64,000 bases of DNA, from positions 496,001-560,000 of the forward strand of contig CANMQI010000001.1 of the NCBI GenBank assembly GCA_947499955.1, written 5' to 3'. Within the stretch, counting starts at the first letter, position 1, and every line of letters starts with the position of its first letter. A program made the position numbers and the translations under genes. Below are positions 1 to 7,035 of the stretch, one piece after another. Origin of the DNA: an uncultured Granulosicoccus sp. (GTDB lineage: Bacteria; Pseudomonadota; Gammaproteobacteria; Granulosicoccales; Granulosicoccaceae). The notes below the pieces were generated by a model. That model saw only the letters and a program-made list of their open reading frames with translations, had not been told where the DNA came from and did not search any database.

Positions 1-83
1 TTGGGAGGGCTTGCAGTCAGATCTGCAGCAATCAACAGAATCAGCATGGCCATCGCAACGCCCGCCGTGGTGCGACGTGTCAT
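1..83 (-). CDS. Partial CDS, N-terminal 27 residues of a hypothetical secreted or membrane protein
   Basis: On the minus strand an ATG at 83-81 overlaps the TGA stop of the YeeE-type gene (ATGA), the usual sign of translational coupling. The 27 codons visible before the window ends encode a basic start (MTRRTT) followed by a hydrophobic stretch rich in Ala, Met, Leu and Ile, ending around ADLTASPP. This looks like a signal peptide or first membrane helix. The rest lies outside the window, so the family cannot be named. It would be the third gene of the rhodanese-YeeE operon. Confidence 0.5.
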   Translation of the reverse strand, partial: MTRRTTAGVAMAMLILLIAADLTASPP

Positions 84-1180
84 GAGCGTGCCTCCAGTCC
101 CAGCAGAGGTCGCAGTTTGACCCCCTGGATCGATCCGATGAACGCTGCCACGAACCAGACCCAACCATGCAGGCTGCCCGTCGAAACGCCGGAGAAGAAT
201 GCGCCGACGTTGCATCCGAACGCCAGGCGCGAGGAATACCCAAGCAGGAATCCAGCGACGATCGTGGCAAGCCAGGCACGCATCGGCAGCGTCGGCATAC
301 CTTGTGACAGACCGCCGCTTCGCCAGCTGGCGACCAGAAACGCGCCGGCCATGATGCCGATATTGGTCAGTGAGGTGTAATCGGTCAGCAGGCTCGATTG
401 AACGCGTTCGACCGACCCCGACGCTGCCCAGAAGGCGGACCCGGACAGATCCATGCCCGACGCTGTCGCGCCTTTGGCGACCCACAGACCCAGACCATAG
501 ACCACACCCCAGGGCTGTCCGACGACGATCAGGTTGGCAATGGCCAGCACGGCAATCAGGACCGCTGCTATCAGGTAGCGACGGGGAATCGATCGATGCT
601 CGGGAGCAGCCTGTCTCAAAAAGAAAACGGCAACGCCAAGCAGTGCCGTCAAGGTGATGGCCACCCCACTCCATCCGGTAAACCGGATGATTGGCAAAGC
701 TCCCAATTCAGTCCAGTCAATCAGATGATAGGCCCCTGCGAAGCTGCCGATTGCAAAAAACGGCAATGCCAGCAGACCAATCGGATTACCGGAACCTGCG
801 TTGACCAGCGTACCGGAACCGCAACCCAGCACCACCTGCATGGCCATGCCGAAGACAAAGGCACCACCAATCATGGCCCAGCCGACGGGTGCTTCGGCAC
901 CCACCAGCTCCCCACCACTGGCATCGATCAACGGCAGGGCCACCGTGGCCACAATGCCGATGGCCATCAGCTGCGCCAGCATCCCGGAGGGATCGCGTCG
1001 CACAATCATGGCCCGCCACGGCCCGGCAAAGCCGAATCGAAGCCCTTCCAGCACCAGACCGAAACCGAGGCCGATCATCAGCAGCAATCCGAATCGGACG
1101 CCTGCAAATATCGCCACCGACAGTATCAGGACCAGCGCCCCTGCGACCAGGGTGCTGCGCCCGGCAATCGAGTGTGTCAC
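80..1180 (-). CDS. YeeE/YedE family sulfur-compound transporter
   Basis: A 366-aa inner-membrane protein with about ten hydrophobic helices and two internally similar halves. Each half carries a Gly/Cys signature: GCGSGTLVNAGSGN near residue 118 and FGCNVGAFFSGVSTGS near residue 325. In this family (TsuA of Spirochaeta thermophila is the characterised member) conserved cysteines relay thiosulfate or related sulfur through the membrane. The gene follows the rhodanese gene by 32 nt on the same strand and overlaps the next gene by four bases, so the three form an operon. Import of thiosulfate or another reduced sulfur species is inferred from family and context; the exact substrate is not visible. 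Confidence 0.88.
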   Translation of the reverse strand: MTHSIAGRSTLVAGALVLILSVAIFAGVRFGLLLMIGLGFGLVLEGLRFGFAGPWRAMIVRRDPSGMLAQLMAIGIVATVALPLIDASGGELVGAEAPVGWAMIGGAFVFGMAMQVVLGCGSGTLVNAGSGNPIGLLALPFFAIGSFAGAYHLIDWTELGALPIIRFTGWSGVAITLTALLGVAVFFLRQAAPEHRSIPRRYLIAAVLIAVLAIANLIVVGQPWGVVYGLGLWVAKGATASGMDLSGSAFWAASGSVERVQSSLLTDYTSLTNIGIMAGAFLVASWRSGGLSQGMPTLPMRAWLATIVAGFLLGYSSRLAFGCNVGAFFSGVSTGSLHGWVWFVAAFIGSIQGVKLRPLLGLEARS

Positions 1181-1212
1181 CTCGCCTCTCCGTGCTCGAC
1201 TCTATGCCGTCA

Positions 1213-2145
1213 TCAATTGCCTTTGATCTTGTTCAGAAAGTTCTTGACCACACCCGGAGTGTTCTGCATTTCATTATCGGTGCTGGAGTACTCGACCATG
1301 GAGCCGGGGTAGAGCTTGACGTTGTCGATACCGGCAACTTCGGACAGGGCAAACCAGTTGGTGGCAGCCCAGTGACCGGTGTTACAGAAAGACACGACTT
1401 CCTCACCGTCTTTGATACCCAATTGCTCACGCAGACTGGCAGGATCCGCAATATCGGACATGGCCGGTGAGCCTTCGCTGAAGAACGAGCTATAGACAAG
1501 GTTCTCGGCACCCGGCAGCGTACCCGGGCGCGCCGCGGCTCCATGACTCTTGCGCCCCTGATAAAAATCATCCGGCCGGGCATCAAGCAGCAGTGCATCG
1601 ACTTCGCCGCGAGTCACAGCCGTGACTTCTTCGGTATCCGCGGTCCACTGGTCGGAAAACGTGATATCCAGCTCGCTCGGTTGCAGCACCACTGGATCGG
1701 CACTCATCGCCAGCCCGGCGGACTCCCAGGCCAGAGCCCCACCATTGAGGATCGACAGATCGGAAAAACCGGTGGATTTCAGCGTCCAGTAGACTCGCGC
1801 TGCAGCACCGAAGTCCGAATCGTTCTTGCCTTCAGGCACGATGACGACCGGCTTGTCCAGAGTCAGGCCGAGGGACTCGTACCGCTCTTCGAGCGTGGCA
1901 ACATCCAGGATCTGACCCGGATTTTCCTTTGGCCCGCGAAACAGTCCGTAGGGGGCAGAAATGGCGCCGGGTATGTGTCCCTTGGCGTAATCGTCTCCCC
2001 GAATGTCGAGAATCACGGGGTTGAGCTGTTGCAGCTCTGCCGACAATTCGGCGGGGCTGACCAACGGAGCGAATGAACTGGCAGCGGAGACCGTGGCGGC
2101 AGCCAGGCCGAGGGTGGCAGAAACGACGGAGGCGAATATTTTCAT
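1213..2145 (-). CDS. Periplasmic two-domain rhodanese-type sulfurtransferase
   Basis: 310 aa with a Sec signal peptide (residues 1 to about 21, ending in SAA) followed by two rhodanese domains (about 27-150 and 165-300). The second domain has the active-site loop with Cys254 in SFCNTGHWA. The equivalent loop of the first domain reads VIVPEGKND and has no cysteine, as in other tandem rhodaneses where the first domain is catalytically silent. The enzyme family moves sulfane sulfur from thiosulfate or mercaptopyruvate to an acceptor thiol or cyanide. The signal peptide places it in the periplasm, next to a sulfur transporter gene in the same operon, so it may prepare or deliver sulfur for uptake. 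Donor and acceptor are unknown. Confidence 0.88.
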   Translation of the reverse strand: MKIFASVVSATLGLAAATVSAASSFAPLVSPAELSAELQQLNPVILDIRGDDYAKGHIPGAISAPYGLFRGPKENPGQILDVATLEERYESLGLTLDKPVVIVPEGKNDSDFGAAARVYWTLKSTGFSDLSILNGGALAWESAGLAMSADPVVLQPSELDITFSDQWTADTEEVTAVTRGEVDALLLDARPDDFYQGRKSHGAAARPGTLPGAENLVYSSFFSEGSPAMSDIADPASLREQLGIKDGEEVVSFCNTGHWAATNWFALSEVAGIDNVKLYPGSMVEYSSTDNEMQNTPGVVKNFLNKIKGN

Positions 2146-2418
2146 GGCGACTCGATCTGTGCAGGTTGATGGCGCGGCAGGCTTGCTCGAAAAAGTCGGC
2201 GATGGCCCGTATCAAGCGCGATTATAAGGCGCATTGGGCTTTCAGTCCAAACGCAGACACATTGACTGCGAAGTAGTTCAGTTGCTTGTTGATGACAGCG
2301 ATATCGACAACGCCTCAGCGACGGGTTTTCCCAGACCTCGGAAGAACCGATGGAACTTAACCGATTGCCAGATGTTTAACCCCGAGTCATTCAATTACCC
2401 GAACAGGAAAAAACAGTC

Positions 2419-2868
2419 ATGACATCGTCTACCCGCAAAGGTCTGGCCACACTGCGCATCGGCCTCTTTCTCTTCATGATGGTCTGGGCACTGGAAAAAT
2501 TCATCAGACCCGAAGCCTTTCAATCCATTTTCGGCTCATTCTACGGATTCGATGCAGGACACACACTCATCTTTCTCATCGGTACCGTACAGGTCGCCAT
2601 CCTGCTGTTGTTTGTCAGCGGCACGTTCAAGACAGCGAGTTATGGGCTGGTCATGTTCATGAATGTCATGACCCTGCTGGTCTCCTATCGCCAGATTCTG
2701 GCACCCTACGAAGGCTCGACCAATCACCTGTTTGCGGCCTCCATCGTGGTCGCAGCAGCCAGCATTGCCTTGTTTCTGTCACGCTCGGATGATGACTTTC
2801 TGGTTCTGCCCATGAAGCCAGCCTCGAGTACAGACACCGAACTGCCGAGCGAGTCTGCCAGCGCCTGA
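2419..2868 (+). CDS. Four-helix membrane protein, DoxX-like
   Basis: 149 aa with four predicted transmembrane segments (roughly 10-28, 48-68, 73-92 and 103-120) and a short polar tail rich in Ser, Thr and Glu. Size and helix pattern fit the DoxX/DoxD-like superfamily, but no diagnostic motif is clear to me. It is transcribed divergently from the sulfur operon, with 273 nt between them, so a link to sulfur metabolism is possible but unproven. The ATG at 2419 is preceded by an AGGA-like sequence (gaacaggaaa). The hydrophobic pattern and codon use support a real gene; the function is unknown. Confidence 0.7.
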   Translation: MTSSTRKGLATLRIGLFLFMMVWALEKFIRPEAFQSIFGSFYGFDAGHTLIFLIGTVQVAILLLFVSGTFKTASYGLVMFMNVMTLLVSYRQILAPYEGSTNHLFAASIVVAAASIALFLSRSDDDFLVLPMKPASSTDTELPSESASA

Positions 2869-3042
2869 CCCCTGATCGAACGCGAACTGAGAGCAAGCTG
2901 CACCGGCAGTGACCGCCTCTACAGGGTGCTGCCGGACAATCTACCTCTGCTGACGACCAAGAAGACATGAGGTATTAACCCGTTAACGTCCCCGTTGTTT
3001 TCGACTGGCTCGGTCGTTGCACCTGTAAGCACTCTGCATCCG

Positions 3043-3060
3043 ATCACCAGAACTGGTGAT
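3043..3060. promoter_or_regulatory. 18-bp inverted repeat upstream of bphP
   Basis: A perfect 8+2+8 inverted repeat, ATCACCAG-AA-CTGGTGAT, ends 35 bp before the bphP start codon. Its length and symmetry fit a dimeric regulator site. A second short repeat (TTAAC-CC-GTTAA, 2975-2986) lies further upstream. The rest of the 2869-3095 gap holds only a loose hairpin (7-bp arms at 2903-2909 and 2929-2935) that might end the preceding gene. The binding protein is not known. Confidence 0.45.
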
Positions 3061-3095
3061 GCACAGGTAATACACAGTGAGCTTGTTCACCGCCA

Positions 3096-5321
3096 ATGCA
3101 ATCGAAGCAATCGCTTTCCACATTCTTCCAGAGTACCGAACCCTCGACGCTGGATAACTGTGACCGAGAACAGATCCATCTGTCCGGTGCCATCCAGAAC
3201 AGGGGGGCGCTGCTGGTCATGGACCCGCACAGTGAACAGATCGCGGGCTATTCCGAGAATGCAGCCGATTGGTTGGGGCTCGATATCGAACAGCTTGCCT
3301 CTGCATCGCTTGAAGACATCAACGCAGAACTGGCAACGCAAGTCCGGGAGATTACCGACGGCACCCACATTCTCCACGAAGTACTGGACTTCCAGCTGGA
3401 ACACGCCGGCATCATCCATGACACGGTTACACATCTTCACGCCGGGCGACGACTGATCGAATTCGTCCCCAACATCTGCCCGACCGCCGGTGCCGCTCGC
3501 AAGAACATGCGTCATTGCAGCAAGGCCTGTGCAACCATTCTGCACACCGACAGTTTTGACGATGCGCTGCAGATCGCCGTGGATGCGGTGCGTCAGATCA
3601 CCGGGTTCGCGCGTGCCAAGATCTACCGATTCCAGCCCGACTGGTCAGGCAAGACCATCGCTGAAAGCAATGATGGCTCCCTGCCCTCCTATCTTGGATT
3701 GCATTTCCCCGAGCGGGATATTCCTAGACAGGTAAGACATATGATGACCCTGGTGCCGTACCGTGGAATAGGCTCGATATCCGATGATACCTTGCGTGTC
3801 CATGCGGTCGGACAGGAGAACCAGGAACTGGATCTGACCTGGTCGATTCTGAGATCGGTCTCGCCGATGCACACGCGATACCTGTCCAACATGGGGGTCG
3901 CATCGACCTTCTCTACCAGCCTGATGCACCGTGGTTCGCTGTGGGGACTGATTGCCTGTCACAATACAACTGAGGGAATAGTGCCTTTCGACAGCTGGGG
4001 CTTGCTGCACGAAATAGGCACGGCACTGATGATTCGTCATGAACAGCAAAGGCAGACCGACATCGCAAGCATGTCCCATCGCCTCAGACTGATCGAAAGC
4101 CGCTTTTCTTCGGCCCTGCAACAGAATGGACGCGTCGAACAGGTCATCAGCCTGCTCTCGCCCAGCCTTCAGGAATTTCTTGAAGCCGATGGCTTCGCCT
4201 TTCTGTACGGTACCCGAATCCATATTTCCGGCACAACACCGCCCGAAGCGTTCATCCGGGAGTTGGTTGATTGGGCCGATAGTGGTGGCGAACAATCCAG
4301 GCAATACCACACATCGACACTTCAGAAGCAATGGCCTGCCGCGTTGGAACACCAGGATACGGCCTGCGGCGTCCTGGTCCAGTCGACTACGCTGCACCGC
4401 GTCTGTCAGCTTGTCTGGTTCAGGAAACCGATTACCCAGAAGGTACATTGGGCGGGTTGTCTCAAGGACCAGACGCCAAAGGCAGCCGCGAATGAAACCT
4501 CACTGACCCCGCGGCTCTCTTTTGACCGGTGGGTTCAGGAACACGCTGAACAAAGCACCGAATGGCGGGAAACCGAACTGGAGATGGCGCGGGAAATACT
4601 CCGGGATTTTCTGGATATCATCACCTCTCAGCTCTTGCTCAATCAGGAAAACGAATTCCTGCGGCACTTTGCCGCCTCCGCCGCCCATGACCTGAAAACA
4701 CCCCTGCGTGGCATCAACGCCGCTCTGGATATCATGGACGAAGAGGATTTCGATGAGGATGTGGTCAAGCAGACACATGCCATCGCCAGAAAATCTGCCA
4801 GACGCCTGTCGGAACTGACCTCCGGACTCATGGAGCTGTCAATGACAAGCGATCAGCAGCATGAGTTCGAAGCGGTGGACCTCGGCACCACGATCGGCGA
4901 TGTTCTGGAAATGCTCTCACTCCCCATCAGCGAAACGGGTGCTGACATCACGATTGACGAGATGCCGGTCATTCAGGCCAACGACACACTGCTGCTTCGT
5001 CTTTTCCTGAACCTGATCGCCAACGCCATCAAATACCGCCACCCCGAGCGCACACCCGAAATACACGTCAGTGCGGCTCCAACGGCAGAGGGGGGTATGA
5101 ACCTGTTCATCACGGACAATGGGATGGGGATTGAACCGAAATTTGCAGATCGCATATTCCAACCACTGGAAAGACTGCATAGCAGTGACAGCATCGAAGG
5201 CTCCGGCCTGGGGCTGACCATCTGTCAGCGTGTAGCCGAAGTCCACTCGGGCACGATAAGACTCGACACCGATCACAGCGAGGGTTGTCGGTTCATCGTC
5301 ACCCTCCCGGCTCAGGCTTGA
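3096..5321 (+). CDS. bphP: Bacteriophytochrome sensor histidine kinase
   Basis: 741 aa with the order PAS (about 20-130), GAF (140-310), PHY (320-510), HisKA (520-590), HATPase (630-740). The biliverdin-binding cysteine is Cys22 in NCDREQIHLSGAIQ, the bacteriophytochrome position. The GAF domain has PERDIP in place of the usual PASDIP, and the PHY tongue keeps PRLSF. The kinase has the phospho-acceptor His531 (AAHDLKTPLRGI), an N box (NLIANAIKYRHP), DNGMGIE and GSGLGL. It should sense red/far-red light and phosphorylate a response regulator. No response regulator gene is next to it, so the partner must be encoded elsewhere. The heme oxygenase gene that makes its chromophore follows after four bases. 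Confidence 0.95.
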   Translation: MQSKQSLSTFFQSTEPSTLDNCDREQIHLSGAIQNRGALLVMDPHSEQIAGYSENAADWLGLDIEQLASASLEDINAELATQVREITDGTHILHEVLDFQLEHAGIIHDTVTHLHAGRRLIEFVPNICPTAGAARKNMRHCSKACATILHTDSFDDALQIAVDAVRQITGFARAKIYRFQPDWSGKTIAESNDGSLPSYLGLHFPERDIPRQVRHMMTLVPYRGIGSISDDTLRVHAVGQENQELDLTWSILRSVSPMHTRYLSNMGVASTFSTSLMHRGSLWGLIACHNTTEGIVPFDSWGLLHEIGTALMIRHEQQRQTDIASMSHRLRLIESRFSSALQQNGRVEQVISLLSPSLQEFLEADGFAFLYGTRIHISGTTPPEAFIRELVDWADSGGEQSRQYHTSTLQKQWPAALEHQDTACGVLVQSTTLHRVCQLVWFRKPITQKVHWAGCLKDQTPKAAANETSLTPRLSFDRWVQEHAEQSTEWRETELEMAREILRDFLDIITSQLLLNQENEFLRHFAASAAHDLKTPLRGINAALDIMDEEDFDEDVVKQTHAIARKSARRLSELTSGLMELSMTSDQQHEFEAVDLGTTIGDVLEMLSLPISETGADITIDEMPVIQANDTLLLRLFLNLIANAIKYRHPERTPEIHVSAAPTAEGGMNLFITDNGMGIEPKFADRIFQPLERLHSSDSIEGSGLGLTICQRVAEVHSGTIRLDTDHSEGCRFIVTLPAQA

Positions 5322-5325
5322 CACC

Positions 5326-5961
5326 GTGCATACGTCCGGATCGGAACCATCCGTACGCCAGATGCTGGCCACACGCACTCGCAAGGTTCATCTGGAACTG
5401 CACGAACACCTCTGGATAGCATCGCTGGGAAAGCCTGAACTCACGCTATGCCGATACGCGGCAGTACTGGGTGCCTATCATCGTTTCTATACACATGTCG
5501 AACAGGCATGCTCGAATCACCCTGTCCCGCCGAACCTGTCGATACGTCCCGCCAGGGAACGACTCGACGCCGATATGGACTGTCTTGCCGCTCGGCACGC
5601 CTCTGAACCGACGCCTTCGGCGGCACTGCCGGTCGAGCTGGAATTCAAGGATCCCCTGGAAGCCCTCGGCGCCCTCTATGTGCTGCATGGCTCCGGCTTT
5701 GGTGCCACGATACTGAACAGGAACGTGCGCGACGTACTACCCGATGCCCCTCGCCACTTTCTCGCTGCAGGTACCGAGCGTGATCTGTGGCAACAGCTGA
5801 ATCAGGAACTCGAACGAGCCTGCCATGACGATCTGGCACGGGCAAGAATCCTGGCCGGTGCCAACGCAACGTTTCAGGCATTCGGTCGGTATGTGACCCG
5901 CTATTGCGAAGACAGGCTCCCAATGCATGCAATAAATTGCAATAAGCGCACAGGAATGTGA
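5326..5961 (+). CDS. bphO: Biliverdin-producing heme oxygenase
   Basis: 211 aa. The family converts heme to biliverdin, CO and iron. The N-terminal helix (TRTRKVHLELHEHLW) supplies the proximal heme ligand, most likely His22, and the distal helix appears as LYVLHGSGFGATIL with the flexible Gly-rich kink. The gene starts with GTG four bases after the bphP stop, so it is almost certainly co-transcribed and supplies the bilin chromophore. An in-frame ATG at 5362 is an alternative start that still keeps the ligand helix. The stop codon overlaps the first possible GTG of the downstream transporter. Confidence 0.92.
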   Translation: MHTSGSEPSVRQMLATRTRKVHLELHEHLWIASLGKPELTLCRYAAVLGAYHRFYTHVEQACSNHPVPPNLSIRPARERLDADMDCLAARHASEPTPSAALPVELEFKDPLEALGALYVLHGSGFGATILNRNVRDVLPDAPRHFLAAGTERDLWQQLNQELERACHDDLARARILAGANATFQAFGRYVTRYCEDRLPMHAINCNKRTGM

Positions 5962-6011
5962 CACTGGCTGAGCTTGCTTTCCGCTCACCGCCTCAGATTC
6001 CCGGTCCCTTC

Positions 6012-6914
6012 ATGCGCATCGATGTCGCCACCCCCAGTTCGATTCCCACACGACAAGTCAACAGTCACAAGGGCATGCTCATGATGCTGGGCGGCATGTT
6101 CTGCTTTGCCGGTGCAGACGTCCTGTCGAAGGTGCTCACCGAGTACTTTCATCCGGTGCAGATTTTCTGGTTCAGACAACTTGCCCTGCTGCTGGGCGTA
6201 CTCATCATGCTGAGCCTGTATGGCAGGACCATTCTGCACACCCGACGGCGTGTACTACAGATCACCCGCGGCACTCTGGTGGTGTGCTCCGCCCTGCTGT
6301 TCATCTTTGCCGTCAGGCATGTGCCGCTGGCCGATGCTGTCGCTGCAAGCTTCGTGGCACCCTTCTTTCTCACGATACTGGGCGCCACCTTGCTGGGCGA
6401 GAAGGTCGGCATGCGCCGCTGGATGGCCGTCGCCGTTGGCTTCATCGGTGCCCTGATCATCGTACGCCCCGGCATGAACACCGTACACCCCGCCGTCATG
6501 CTGGTCGTTCTGGCCGCCGCGTGTTATGCCATCAGACAAGTGCTTGGACGCCTGCTGGCAGATACCGACAAGAGCACCACGACAGTTGCCTATACCGCAC
6601 TCACGGCCAGCTTCATCGCCACGCTGACCCTGCCCTTTTTCTGGCTGTGGCCGGAAACCCGCTTTCAGTGGCTGGCCCTGTTGGGAGTCGCCATCTGTGG
6701 CGGTGTCGGGGAAATTCTGGTGATCAAGGCACTCGAGGCGGCAGAAACCGCAGTGGTTGCCCCGGTGCACTACACACTGATCATCTGGGGAACCCTCTAT
6801 GGCTATCTGGTCTTCGATCAATTGCCAGACCAGTGGACCTGGATCGGCACCGCCATTATCGTCTCCGCCGGTATCTATACACTGCAAAGAGATCGACTCA
6901 AGCGCACGGCATGA
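6012..6914 (+). CDS. EamA/DMT-family transporter
   Basis: About 300 aa with ten hydrophobic helices arranged as two EamA repeats. Typical features are the first helix with a polar break (KGMLMMLGGMFCFAGADVLS), APFFLTILGATLLGEKVG at the end of repeat one, and APVHYTLIIWGTLYGYLVF in repeat two. Family members export amino acids, nucleotides or other metabolites; the substrate cannot be read from sequence. I chose the ATG at 6012 because it leaves about 20 residues before the first helix. A GTG at 5958 overlaps the heme oxygenase stop and is an equally possible coupled start. Co-transcription with bphP-bphO is likely, but a functional link is not obvious. Confidence 0.85.
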   Translation: MRIDVATPSSIPTRQVNSHKGMLMMLGGMFCFAGADVLSKVLTEYFHPVQIFWFRQLALLLGVLIMLSLYGRTILHTRRRVLQITRGTLVVCSALLFIFAVRHVPLADAVAASFVAPFFLTILGATLLGEKVGMRRWMAVAVGFIGALIIVRPGMNTVHPAVMLVVLAAACYAIRQVLGRLLADTDKSTTTVAYTALTASFIATLTLPFFWLWPETRFQWLALLGVAICGGVGEILVIKALEAAETAVVAPVHYTLIIWGTLYGYLVFDQLPDQWTWIGTAIIVSAGIYTLQRDRLKRTA

Positions 6915-7035
6915 CACGGCTGCGTCCGGCTTTTCCGGCTTTTCCGGCAAGGTATTAAAACCGGGATCGATACCGATAGTGCTCAGTACAATGAAGTGAC
7001 TATGCACTCCGGTGACCCCGACGAGGACCTCCCGC

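Noticed and set aside
398-1312. A 304-codon plus-strand frame over the YeeE gene
   Set aside because: Antisense to a transporter with clear membrane helices; the product is Gln/His/Arg-rich and not protein-like.
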